Below, piece by piece: positions 25,643 through 34,212 of a stretch of DNA of 39,139 nucleotides; the first letter of the stretch is position 1; each line of letters opens with the position of its first letter. Source of the DNA: Porphyromonadaceae bacterium. Its GTDB lineage: Bacteria > Bacteroidota > Bacteroidia > Bacteroidales > Paludibacteraceae. The notes under the pieces were generated by a model. The model had not been told where the DNA came from. It did not search any database and was given only the letters and a program-made list of their open reading frames with translations. Both the position numbers and the translations under genes were made by a program. The stretch lies in the NCBI GenBank assembly GCA_012523295.1, contig JAAYIT010000182.1, positions 1 to 39,139 of the forward strand, given 5' to 3'.

Positions 25643-25678
25643 GATAGAGATTAATATCGCTTAATCTCTATCTTTTTT
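25643..25678 (+). terminator. Strong Rho-independent terminator
   Basis: GATAGAGATTAA and TTAATCTCTATC form a perfect 12-bp stem with a 6-nt loop, then TTTTTT. It separates dnaA and RNA copy A from the next gene. Confidence 0.9.
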
Positions 25679-25759
25679 GTGAAAATGGTATTATTTTGCT
25701 CTCATTCAAAAAAAAATTACTAATTTTACAACGTAAAAATAAAAAGCAAGAAAGACAAT

Positions 25760-26320
25760 ATGATATTCAAATTCACTATCATTTCAGACGAGGTTGACGA
25801 TTTTATAAGAATTATTGAAATTGATTCAGAAGCGACTTTTTTGGATTTGCAAAACGCGATTTTGGATTCTGTAAAATTCGAGAAAGACCAAATTACTTCG
25901 TTTTTCATATGTTCCGATGACTGGGAGAAAAAACAGGAAATCACTCTGATTGAGATGGAATCAAGCTCTGAGTTTGACAATTTAGTAATGGAACATACAC
26001 AGCTCGATGAATTGCTGGACGATGAAAAACAAAAACTCCTTTTTGTTTTCGATATGATTTCCGATCGTGCATTCTTTATGGAGCTAACTGAAATGATTCC
26101 CGGCAAAGACCTAAGTGAAGCTGTTTGCACTTCATCAATCGGAAGACCTCCGGTTCAGATGTTAGATGATTTGGAAGAAATCACACCGACTCCAGCAAAA
26201 GCCGGCCAAATCCCAAGTGATGAAAGTTTTTACGGTGACGAAGAGTTTGACATAGATGAACTGAATGATGAAGGATTCGGTGATTTGACTTTTGACAACA
26301 ATAATCCTTTTGAGGAGTAA
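25760..26320 (+). CDS. Plasmid pRiA4b ORF-3-like (IS1096 passenger TnpR-like) acidic protein
   Basis: The product is 186 aa and strongly acidic. The N-terminal ~140 residues (MIFKFTIISDEVDDFIRIIEI, SFFICSDDWEKKQEITL, KLLFVFDMISDRAFFMEL) match the pRiA4b ORF-3-like fold as I remember it. The tail (~155-186) is Asp/Glu-rich and probably disordered (EEFDIDELNDEGFGDLTF). The family name comes from a plasmid and an insertion sequence, but many Bacteroidota carry a chromosomal copy like this beside housekeeping genes. The function is unknown. It is monocistronic, with a strong terminator on either side. Confidence 0.75.
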   Translation: MIFKFTIISDEVDDFIRIIEIDSEATFLDLQNAILDSVKFEKDQITSFFICSDDWEKKQEITLIEMESSSEFDNLVMEHTQLDELLDDEKQKLLFVFDMISDRAFFMELTEMIPGKDLSEAVCTSSIGRPPVQMLDDLEEITPTPAKAGQIPSDESFYGDEEFDIDELNDEGFGDLTFDNNNPFEE

Positions 26321-26683
26321 GAAGAGATGACATGATAAGCCTCCACTAAAGTAGAGGTGCTGTCTCAGGAATTTTTGTTAATCATTTACAATCGTTTCTT
26401 ATTTATAAAATTTTAGACAGAAAATATTTCATTATTGAAGTGTTTTCTGTTTTTGTTTAAGTCCGACAAACTCCTTACTCTTTGGCTACGGCTCAAGTGC
26501 TGTTAGCGAGGTGTAAGCAAAATGATAAGACGAATCGGCAAAACAGTTTTCAAAATCCACATTTTACTTCGGAAATATCGCTGTCAATTAGTTGGATTTT
26601 CTTATCTTCTATGCCTATTTTGATTCCCATGCAAGTTCTTTACACGAACGTATTTCGTCATCAGAATCAGTGATTTTATTTTC
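26321..26683. other. Gene-free stretch before miaA with two hairpins
   Basis: CCTC/GAGG at 26341-26356 is a small hairpin just after the acidic-protein gene. ACAGAAAA/TTTTCTGT (26417-26450) followed by TTTTGTTT is a better terminator. The 63-aa ORF at 26482 is not convincing. The last 100 nt hold no consensus promoter that I can recognise. Confidence 0.5.
26417..26458 (+). terminator. Terminator of the acidic-protein gene
   Basis: ACAGAAAA and TTTTCTGT pair around a loop that contains a TTC/GAA helper pair, followed by TTTTGTTT. Confidence 0.7.
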
Positions 26684-27607
26684 ATGAAAACTCTCATTGT
26701 CATACTTGGTCCTACCGGTGTTGGTAAAACGAATATCAGCCTTCGATTGGCTGAAAAATTCGGTTGTCCGATCGTTTCATCAGATTCACGTCAGTTTTAT
26801 CGCGAGCTGAAAATTGGGACAGCGGCTCCGACTGAGAATGAACTGAAAAGAGTGAAACATTATTTCATCGGGACTCATTCAATTTTTGACGAGTACAGCG
26901 CCGGACAATATGAAACAGATGCAATAAATTTGTTGGAAGAATTGTTTGAGAAACACAATGTCGTGTTGCTTGTAGGAGGTTCTATGATGTATATTGACGC
27001 CATATGCAAGGGTTTTGACAATATTCCGACTGTAGATGCGGACACCAGAGCGTATTGGCAAAAAGTATATGCTGACAAAGGTCTCGAATATATTCAAAAC
27101 GAATTAAAAAGACTGGATGAGAAGTATTATCACGAAGTGGATCTGAAAAACTGGAAACGGGTGATACATGCACTCGAAATCTGCAGTATAACGGGAAAGC
27201 CGTATTCTGAATTGCGCACAGGTGAAATTAAGAAAAGAAATTTCAATATACTGAAAATCGGATTGAACCGGCCGAGGCCTGAACTTTATGAGCGAATTAA
27301 TCTTCGTGTAGATAAAATGGTGAAAGACGGATTAATCGATGAGGCGGAGAGATTTTATCCTCACAGGCAGTTAAACACATTAAACACAGTCGGCTACAAG
27401 GAGCTTTACTCGTATTGGGATGGTGATTTTGATTTGGATTTCGCTATAAATCTAATAAAGCAAGACTCACGAAGATATGCAAAAAGACAGCTTACCTGGT
27501 TCAATCGGGATAAGGAAATCAACTGGTTTCACCCGGATAATGAGGATCAAATCATACAATTTATCACCAATAAAACAAACTCTCTTTCTTCTAAATCTGA
27601 TGTATAA
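26684..27607 (+). CDS. miaA: tRNA dimethylallyltransferase
   Basis: The product is 307 aa, the normal length. The P-loop is GPTGVGKT at residues 9-16, followed by the family motifs [19 protein letters not shown] and [18 protein letters not shown], and later [13 protein letters not shown] and [14 protein letters not shown]. It transfers the dimethylallyl group to A37 of tRNAs that read codons starting with U. It overlaps murB by one base (TAATG), so the two are translationally coupled. Confidence 0.96.
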   Translation: MKTLIVILGPTGVGKTNISLRLAEKFGCPIVSSDSRQFYRELKIGTAAPTENELKRVKHYFIGTHSIFDEYSAGQYETDAINLLEELFEKHNVVLLVGGSMMYIDAICKGFDNIPTVDADTRAYWQKVYADKGLEYIQNELKRLDEKYYHEVDLKNWKRVIHALEICSITGKPYSELRTGEIKKRNFNILKIGLNRPRPELYERINLRVDKMVKDGLIDEAERFYPHRQLNTLNTVGYKELYSYWDGDFDLDFAINLIKQDSRRYAKRQLTWFNRDKEINWFHPDNEDQIIQFITNKTNSLSSKSDV

Positions 27608-28644
27608 TGAACATACGCAAAGACATCTCACTATTACCCTACAATACATTCGGAATCGATGTAAAAACAAAGTTTTTTGCAGAATATAATTCTGTAGAAG
27701 AACTTAAAGAACTTTTACAATCTGACGTAGTTAAAAGTAATCCGTTTTTTCACATCGGAGGAGGAAGTAATTTGTTGTTTTTGAGCAACTTTGATGGAAT
27801 TATTTTACATTCGAAGATAAACTCGATTGAGGTTGTGGAAGAGGACATGCTTTCAGTTTTGCTGCGGGTAGGATCGGGAGTGAACTGGGATAAATTTGTG
27901 GCATATTGCGTGGAGAGAAACTATTACGGTATTGAAAACTTATCTCTGATTCCCGGAGAAGTAGGCGCTTCGGCCATTCAAAATATCGGCGCGTATGGAA
28001 TGGAGGTGAAAGACACAATCAAAAAAGTAGATTTCATTGATATTGAGACACTTAAACCCAAAACATTTTCAAACAAAGAATGTAACTACAGCTACCGGAA
28101 AAGCATTTTCAAAGAAGAGCTGAAAGGGAAAGTTGTAATTACCCATGTCTATTTTTTGTTGAAAAAAGAACCTGTCTATGTGCTTGACTATGCACATTTG
28201 AAAAATGCAGTTTTGAAAAACGGTGAAATAAACCTCGCCAATGTGCGTAAAACGGTAATCGAAATCAGAGAAAGTAAATTACCCGATCCGAATGATCTTG
28301 GCAATGCCGGGAGCTTTTTCATGAATCCTATCATTCCAAAATCACATTACGAAGAACTACTTCGCTCCTACCCCGCGATGCCGCATTACCCGGTTTCTGA
28401 GACAGCGGTGAAAGTACCCGCAGGGTGGCTTATCGAGCAATGTGATCTGAAGGGCAAGCAATTTGAAAAAGTAGCGATCTATGAAAAACAAGCCTTAGTA
28501 ATTGTCAATCTGGGCGGAGCAACAGGTGAAGACATTGCAACTGTGGCTTCACTTGTACAAATGACCGTAAAAAAACGATTTGGGATAGATTTAGTGCCGG
28601 AAGTGAACTTTATAGAAAAGATATCTCCCCTTTCCGATTCTTAG
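27607..28644 (+). CDS. murB: UDP-N-acetylenolpyruvoylglucosamine reductase
   Basis: The product is 345 aa, type I MurB like that of E. coli. FAD-binding parts include LPYNTFGIDVKTKFF, IGGGSNLLFL and LIPGEVGASAIQNIGAYG. The catalytic serine is in LGNAGSFFMNPII, and the C-terminal catalytic Glu is in LVPEVNFI. It reduces UDP-GlcNAc-enolpyruvate to UDP-MurNAc in the cytosol, an early peptidoglycan step. The start codon overlaps the miaA stop. It converges on the CYTH gene. Confidence 0.96.
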   Translation: MNIRKDISLLPYNTFGIDVKTKFFAEYNSVEELKELLQSDVVKSNPFFHIGGGSNLLFLSNFDGIILHSKINSIEVVEEDMLSVLLRVGSGVNWDKFVAYCVERNYYGIENLSLIPGEVGASAIQNIGAYGMEVKDTIKKVDFIDIETLKPKTFSNKECNYSYRKSIFKEELKGKVVITHVYFLLKKEPVYVLDYAHLKNAVLKNGEINLANVRKTVIEIRESKLPDPNDLGNAGSFFMNPIIPKSHYEELLRSYPAMPHYPVSETAVKVPAGWLIEQCDLKGKQFEKVAIYEKQALVIVNLGGATGEDIATVASLVQMTVKKRFGIDLVPEVNFIEKISPLSDS

Positions 28645-28713
28645 AGCAGCAATGTTTCCGTAAAAACGAATGTTCAACAAGAGAATTTCACAGGCAAGAT
28701 TTCATGATTTACA

Positions 28714-29226
28714 CTATCCGCCGGTGAATACAGGTCTCTTCGATAACCAAGCATTATAGTACCTCACATCGCCGGTAACTTCTTTGCCGAGCCAGTCGGG
28801 CTTTTCGTAGGATTCATTTTCGGCTTGAAGCTCTAACTCCGCAATTACTAAACCTTCATGAAGGCCGTGAAACACATCAATTTCAAAGGTTTTTCCTTTG
28901 TAAGGCACTTCATAACGAGTCTTGAAAATAATAAATTTATCACAAAGTTCAAGCAATTGCTCCGCATCTGATAGACTTATTTCCTTTTCCCACTCAAAAC
29001 GACTAAATCCATTTTCATTTGTTTTCCCTTTGATTGTAAGGTAACCTAATTCACCTTTGGCTCGTACACGCACGGTTTTATCGGGCGCGGTTAAGATGTA
29101 GCCTTGCTTGATTGTAAATTTTTTACTTGCAATTTTCTCGAAAAATTCACTTGCCGGAATGTTTTTATCTGGAATATTCACCAGAAATTTTCGCTCGATT
29201 TCGATATTTTGATTAGATTGTGTCAT
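28714..29226 (-). CDS. CYTH domain protein (triphosphate tunnel metalloenzyme)
   Basis: The product is 170 aa. It has the ExExK motif in NIEIERKFLVNI near residue 9-13 and further tunnel residues VRVRAKGELGYLTIKGK, RFEWEKEIS, KTRYEVPYKGKTFEIDVFHG and ELELQAENE. Enzymes of this fold hydrolyse tripolyphosphate or thiamine triphosphate, or make cAMP. Short single-domain CYTH proteins of Bacteroidota are mostly predicted inorganic triphosphatases. It lies 3' of addB on the same strand with a 146-bp gap. Confidence 0.88.
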   Translation of the reverse strand: MTQSNQNIEIERKFLVNIPDKNIPASEFFEKIASKKFTIKQGYILTAPDKTVRVRAKGELGYLTIKGKTNENGFSRFEWEKEISLSDAEQLLELCDKFIIFKTRYEVPYKGKTFEIDVFHGLHEGLVIAELELQAENESYEKPDWLGKEVTGDVRYYNAWLSKRPVFTGG

Positions 29227-29372
29227 ATAGTTTTTAATTCAAAGAATTGATACGTTGCTATTTCGCCGCACTTGCTACAGAATGTGATTTTTATTATTTT
29301 AACCATGTGTCTTTATACTTTTAGAACGCCACGAAGCTACTCTAAATCAGAAAATTATCTTATCCGCTCCAA

Positions 29373-32264
29373 TCAAAAATAACTCTCTTTCACTTCTCGT
29401 TTGCAAATTGTCTTAAATTCACAATATTTACACAATTCTTCTTCCTTACATTGAACGAAAGGCACATCCGGATTAAAAATCTCTTCGATTGTACCGGTAA
29501 GTTTATCTACAAATTCATCTTTCCAATCAGAAAAACTTTCGACAAGTAGATGCTTGCCTTTTGACTCGTTAAAAATGAGTTTTGTTTCGAGAGCAGCATT
29601 GAATATATCTTTGACTTTAAGCACCTCCGGTACAATATTTTCCCTTCCGGTTTCCATTTCGTATAGCAAGCTATACAAGAATGTTTGCAACACGACTTTA
29701 GGTCTATCTTTATAATTTGTTTCAAACACTTTATCTAACGAACTGAAAATGAGCTTATCACCTCCTGTTTTATAATCCAAGACTCGGATTTTCCCCTCTT
29801 TCTCATCCACTCTGTCAATCGAACCTCCGATGTTTACCTCATTGACAAAGTTTTTCAGCGGAAACCTTACATTTATTTTAGCTTCCGATTGGATGTATCT
29901 AAATGGGGCGCGTGCCGCATCAATTTCCAGAATCCTGTTTATATACTTTTCTATCACATTGTAAATGAGCTGTTTCCTGCCATCCAACTCTATCTCAAAA
30001 CCCTCTTCGGGACTTTTCTTGAAAAATTCTGAGGCAAAAGCACTTATTATTGCTTCATTTATTTGTTTCGAATCTTTACGAACTTCATCCAGATCTGATT
30101 TGCTAACTGCTTTTCCAACGAACTGTTTGTAAATCAGCTCCATTGATTTATGAAATAATGTTCCGAACGGTCCGAAATCTACATTTTCCTGAACTTCTTC
30201 TTGCTCTTTTATGCCTTCTACTTTTGAAAAATAAAACCTCAAAGGGCAATCTATGTACATATTTATCGAACTTGCTGAAAGTGCTCGTTTTCTTTCACCG
30301 TCAATTGTAAACTCTCGAAGTTTGCTCAGAATTTCTTCATTTTTATCAACTTTTATTTCATTTTTCGCAAATGAATTTACCTCATATGTGACGTTTATCT
30401 CATTAAAACTCACCCCGTAATGGTAGTGAAGCTGCCGGAAATATCGACTTACTTCACCGGTCTGCATGCCTTCTACCCGATTGTCGTAAAGGAAATAAAT
30501 ATTTTTTGTGCGCTGTATCAAACGGTAAAAGTTATAGGCTGAAATCGCATCCCGATATTCAAAAGTAGGAATCTCGAAAGCACGACGCAAATCATTGGGG
30601 ATAAAGCTGTTGGAAGTAGATTTTTGTGGATAAACACCTTCATTGAATGAGCAAATAATCAGATTTTCGAAATCCAATCCGCGAGTTTCGAGTACTCCCA
30701 TCACTTGCAGTCCGTTGAGCGGCTCACCTTCAAACGGAATGGAAACTCCGCCTATCAGCTGACGAATAAGCCGGATCAGCGTATCAGGCGACATTTCAAA
30801 CTCACCGATAGTTTTCATCACCTCATTCATCCGATTGATGGCAATGTAGTACTGATACAGAAAATCGCATTCCATATGGTACTTTCCGGTTTCCTTGGAA
30901 TAATCCTGCCATGCCATATTGAGCATTTTCAGAACATCAAGCAAGTATTGGACAAATTCAGCAGGTGATTTTTTATGAGTAAAAATTGTTTTAAGAATGT
31001 GGTTTTCCCGGAAATGCGCGATATCAACGTAGATAGCATTGGATTTTATCATTTCTTGCTGAATTTTTCGCACATCAGCACGACACAACGTACTGATATA
31101 CTGGTGATTCAAGATACTTGAAACAAGCAGATGATAAAAATGTCCTTTAGAATTTACTCGCCGCTGCAGATCGAAGATACTTTCCAACAAACCTGAAACA
31201 GGCGATGCTTTCAATGGGTAGCCCATCGTAACATTCACATTTTCAATTCGCTCCGGGATTGAATGAAGAAGCGGTACGAGCAAGCTTTCTTCGGGTAAAA
31301 CGACCGCCGTTTTGATCCAGTCCTTATTCTCGGCATTCTCCGGATAAAGCTCGTTGAGCAAATTGTGCACTTCTTTTGTTTGTCCAACCGCTGATGGAAC
31401 AGAAATCAAATGGAAGTTAATCTCTTTTAACTGCTTAGTGGTGGGTTCAATTTTAAGTTTTGAAGGGAAATTGGAGCTATTTTCCTTGAAAAATGTTGAA
31501 GCTTGATTTACCGGATCACGAAGCATTTCGGACTCATAATCCCAATAGAAATCGGCTTGATCTCGCTTCATAAGTTCTGAAAATAGGATTTTTTCACTCT
31601 TATTCAGTGCATTAAATCCTATAAAAACAAAGTTTTTTCCTAAGAAATAGTCCGGCAGCTGATTATTTTCGAGCAATTCGGTTATTTCTCTAAATATCAT
31701 ACCTTCTGTCGCTGTGTTTTCACTCAGCAATTCAGTTCTAAATTGCTCGTAGAGAGGCAGCATCACTTTCCATATCGCAATAAACTCTTCTTTCGTTTTG
31801 CTTTCAACTGATGGTAAAAAATGATTCCAAAATTGCACAACTGCCTCTTGTTGTTCCTTTGTGAAATATTCTTTTGAGTAGTCAATTTCTTTCAAGGCAG
31901 TTACATTTCGGAACAAATTCGAAGCATCAATGTGAAATTTATCCACTTCATTGAAATCCGAGAGGAGCATTTCACCCCAAAACACAAAATCATCAAAACT
32001 TTCATCGGTTTTACTTATTTCTTTGTAAATCCGATACAGTCGGAAAAGCTCAGCGGTCCGATCGGCTATTTTTCGAGCAGAAGCATTGAAAAAACACTCG
32101 TTGATGGTGATTATTGCGGGTGAGAAAATCGGTTTTTCAATAAATTCCATTAGGTATTTTTGAAAAAAAAGTCCTGCTCTTCTATTTGGAAAAACAAAAA
32201 TAAACTTCCGAATATCAGCCTTATATTCGGTGTAAAATGCATAAGCGATTCGTTGTAAAAACAT
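29373..32264 (-). CDS. addB: AddB-like PD-(D/E)XK exonuclease with iron-sulfur cluster
   Basis: The product is 963 aa. The N-terminus (KFIFVFPNRRAGLFFQKYL) is a helicase-like fold without an obvious Walker A, so ATPase function there is probably lost. The middle reads VLETRGLDFENLIICSFNEGVYP, a UvrD/AddB-like motif. The C-terminal nuclease has GGSIDRVDEKEGKIRVLDYKTG with the catalytic Asp and Lys. Iron-sulfur cysteines are one in DCPLRFYF and three in CKYCEFKTIC, the AddB pattern. It should work with AddA in end resection and RecA loading at double-strand breaks. addA is not on either side in this window, unlike the usual pair. Confidence 0.85.
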   Translation of the reverse strand: MFLQRIAYAFYTEYKADIRKFIFVFPNRRAGLFFQKYLMEFIEKPIFSPAIITINECFFNASARKIADRTAELFRLYRIYKEISKTDESFDDFVFWGEMLLSDFNEVDKFHIDASNLFRNVTALKEIDYSKEYFTKEQQEAVVQFWNHFLPSVESKTKEEFIAIWKVMLPLYEQFRTELLSENTATEGMIFREITELLENNQLPDYFLGKNFVFIGFNALNKSEKILFSELMKRDQADFYWDYESEMLRDPVNQASTFFKENSSNFPSKLKIEPTTKQLKEINFHLISVPSAVGQTKEVHNLLNELYPENAENKDWIKTAVVLPEESLLVPLLHSIPERIENVNVTMGYPLKASPVSGLLESIFDLQRRVNSKGHFYHLLVSSILNHQYISTLCRADVRKIQQEMIKSNAIYVDIAHFRENHILKTIFTHKKSPAEFVQYLLDVLKMLNMAWQDYSKETGKYHMECDFLYQYYIAINRMNEVMKTIGEFEMSPDTLIRLIRQLIGGVSIPFEGEPLNGLQVMGVLETRGLDFENLIICSFNEGVYPQKSTSNSFIPNDLRRAFEIPTFEYRDAISAYNFYRLIQRTKNIYFLYDNRVEGMQTGEVSRYFRQLHYHYGVSFNEINVTYEVNSFAKNEIKVDKNEEILSKLREFTIDGERKRALSASSINMYIDCPLRFYFSKVEGIKEQEEVQENVDFGPFGTLFHKSMELIYKQFVGKAVSKSDLDEVRKDSKQINEAIISAFASEFFKKSPEEGFEIELDGRKQLIYNVIEKYINRILEIDAARAPFRYIQSEAKINVRFPLKNFVNEVNIGGSIDRVDEKEGKIRVLDYKTGGDKLIFSSLDKVFETNYKDRPKVVLQTFLYSLLYEMETGRENIVPEVLKVKDIFNAALETKLIFNESKGKHLLVESFSDWKDEFVDKLTGTIEEIFNPDVPFVQCKEEELCKYCEFKTICKREVKESYF

Positions 32265-32664
32265 AGATAAATATACCTCTTAACCCCCTCAAAAGGGAAA
32301 TCCTGATATCAAAAATAAATTTTCTAAAAGTCGGTTTTAGCGATGCGTGGATATCCGCCCGGCTTCCTATGAAACAATTCACACTTTATTGCTTCATTTT
32401 GATTAATGTTTTCTCCGCATTAAGTCTTATTCGGTCCATGATTTGATTTTTACAAATGTGACAAACAGGAAAAATCGCAGATTATCAACTTCAATTATCC
32501 ACCTGTGATTAAACTAGGCAGCTTGGGAATGCTGTTTTTTTATTTTTGCTAATTTACTTCATTTTATTGGAATAAAAGATAATTCAAGGAAAATTTCTTA
32601 AATTTGCCGAGAATTAAAACAATCTCAGTTTACAGCAGACTTTCAATAAACTTATCTACCAATA
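32265..32664. other. Divergent region between addB and the DUF554 gene
   Basis: No gene. A C/G-run string (CCCCCTCAAAAGGG) lies at 32283. TTATCCACC near 32497 is one base off a DnaA box but stands alone. On the plus strand TAAATTTG (32599-32606) is a -7 match for the DUF554 gene, without a TTTG at the proper distance. Confidence 0.45.
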
Positions 32665-33363
32665 ATGTTTGGAACAATCGTCAATACAGTTGCAGTAATA
32701 GCCGGAGGATCGTTAGGGATATTGCTGAAAAAGGGTATGCCTGAACGGGTTCGAGTTATCTATTTTCAAGCTGTCGGGCTATTTACACTTGCTATCGGCA
32801 TCAGTATGGTCTGGAATATGAAGCATATTCTCACAGTCGTTACAAGTATTGTTATTGGAGCTTTGATAGGCGAATGGATGAATCTGGAAAAGGGAGCCGA
32901 ACAACTAAGCGACTGGACTAAAAAGAAACTGCGCATAGGCAGCGAACGCTTTTCCGAAGGGCTGACCACCTCGTTTTTACTTTTTTGTATCGGAGCAATG
33001 ACTTTGGTAGGAGCGATTGAAGAAGGCACAACAGGCGAATCCCGACTACTCCTGACAAAATCAGTAATGGATGGATTTTCTTCCATTTTGTTAGCCTCAG
33101 CTTTTGGTGTTGGTGTGGTGTTTTCTGCAATTCCTCTTTTTTTATTTCAAGGAGGAATCACTTTAATAGCGAAAATTTTTGGAGAGTTTCTCTCAACAGA
33201 AACCATACAGGCGCTTACTGCGGTAGGAGGAGTCTTGTTGTTGGGATTAGGAATAAATATCTTGGAAATAAAAAGGCTTCGCATACTGAACATGATACCC
33301 GCGTTGGTCGTTGTAGTTTTATTGATGTGGATTACTGCGAAGTTTGGAATTCGTTTGATGTAA
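32665..33363 (+). CDS. DUF554 family membrane protein
   Basis: The product is 232 aa with about six or seven hydrophobic helices. The start MFGTIVNTVAVIAGGSLGILLKKGMPE and the motif FCIGAMTLVGAIEEG are the hallmarks of DUF554 (YqgA/YdfK). These are inner-membrane proteins; a transport role has been suggested for relatives but not proved here. The next gene starts 22 nt later on the same strand and is probably co-transcribed. Confidence 0.88.
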   Translation: MFGTIVNTVAVIAGGSLGILLKKGMPERVRVIYFQAVGLFTLAIGISMVWNMKHILTVVTSIVIGALIGEWMNLEKGAEQLSDWTKKKLRIGSERFSEGLTTSFLLFCIGAMTLVGAIEEGTTGESRLLLTKSVMDGFSSILLASAFGVGVVFSAIPLFLFQGGITLIAKIFGEFLSTETIQALTAVGGVLLLGLGINILEIKRLRILNMIPALVVVVLLMWITAKFGIRLM

Positions 33364-33385
33364 TTCTTTTATTTAACAATAGAAT

Positions 33386-33826
33386 ATGAATTGGTTGTTA
33401 CTCATACTTTGGTTTATAATCGGACTCATCTTGGCTAATGGATTGAGAGTGTGGCATATAATTGAAAGCAGCAAAAAAAAGCTGAAACGATCTCAAAATT
33501 CCGATATCGGAGAGAAAGGCTTTATAAAAGTTGCAAATTACAGGTATCTTCCATTTATGCCCATTTCTTATTTGGCAGTGTGGATTGCATGCAGTTTTTT
33601 TTACCTGAATCAGATTAATTCTGAACAAATCTATGTTGATGCACTGATAACCGGAGTTGTTTGGTGGATTCTCGTTTCAATTTCTGAAATGCTCTTTTGG
33701 GTTATCGCCAATCACAAATTTCAACTTACATGGAAAGAAATGTACAAAGATTCACAACCGTGGTCAGCAATTTCATATTACGCGGTATTGATTAGTCCGC
33801 TATTTATAGCATTGATAATAAAGTAA
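33386..33826 (+). CDS. Four-helix membrane protein of unknown function
   Basis: The product is 146 aa with hydrophobic segments near residues 2-20, 55-75, 85-108 and 127-145. There are polar loops between them, including KKKLKRSQNSDIGEKGF after the first. I see no motif. It probably forms an operon with DUF554, and a strong terminator lies 50 nt after the stop. No family recognised. Confidence 0.75.
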   Translation: MNWLLLILWFIIGLILANGLRVWHIIESSKKKLKRSQNSDIGEKGFIKVANYRYLPFMPISYLAVWIACSFFYLNQINSEQIYVDALITGVVWWILVSISEMLFWVIANHKFQLTWKEMYKDSQPWSAISYYAVLISPLFIALIIK

Positions 33827-33877
33827 ATAATCAAAACAACCCCGACAATTAAAAGGGATAACAGTAACAAAATGAAA

Positions 33878-33912
33878 CAGCTGCGGAAAACTTGCAGCTG
33901 CTTTTTCTTTTA
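33878..33912 (+). terminator. Terminator of the DUF554 operon
   Basis: CAGCTGC and GCAGCTG form a perfect 7-bp stem with a 9-nt loop, then CTTTTTCTTTT. Confidence 0.88.
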
Positions 33913-34043
33913 AATAAAACAGTTCTCTTTCGGATAAATCCCGGACTGCTAAAAAACTCTTATCCTATTGAAGTAAAGCAAGATAGAGATTATTTCGATC
34001 TGTATAAGTGCAAGAACTTTGCACCGGGCTATCGAAAAGCATT

Positions 34044-34173
34044 GCAACTACTTACTCTGTAAAAAATCAGCTTCTGTTGTGTTGCTGCCCTTTCAATACG
34101 AAGACCATAACTCACAATAGTTAACCCCATTTACAGACATTCATATAGAATAGCAAATGGGGTGAATAGCTGC
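34044..34173 (+). ncRNA. Candidate structured RNA, copy B, upstream of the M28 peptidase gene
   Basis: GCAACTACTTAC pairs with GTGAATAGCTGC (10 of 12 positions). It aligns gap-free with copy A over 114 nt, so both the sequence ends and spacing are conserved. An inner helix ACCCCATTT/AAATGGGGT (34121-34163) shares the GGTGAA strand with the outer stem, giving two mutually exclusive folds. It ends 39 nt before the M28 start codon with no terminator between, so it is placed like a 5' leader. A hairpin GTGCAA/TTGCAC lies just upstream (34006-34023). A regulatory switch is an inference. Confidence 0.55.
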
Positions 34174-34212
34174 AAAAATCCAAATTTAAAAACAAAAATA
34201 ATACGTTTCTTA

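Noticed and set aside
25760-26320. Transposon gene, because the family is named IS1096 passenger TnpR-like
   Set aside because: No transposase, inverted repeats or target duplication around it, and the composition matches neighbours; it looks like a resident chromosomal gene.
26482-26673. 63-aa ORF before miaA
   Set aside because: No recognisable features, and it starts just after a terminator without a promoter match.
32490-32510. DnaA-box-like TTATCCACC
   Set aside because: One mismatch and solitary, so not evidence for an origin or DnaA control.
33873-33914. Another ATGAAACAG start resembling the MKQP small ORFs
   Set aside because: The frame (MKQLRKTC...) lies on a terminator hairpin and lacks the ING and HTS blocks.
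34162-34212. GTG start giving a 17-residue longer M28 peptidase
   Set aside because: It lies in the RNA candidate, and the extension would precede a normal signal peptide; ATG 34213 is preferred.
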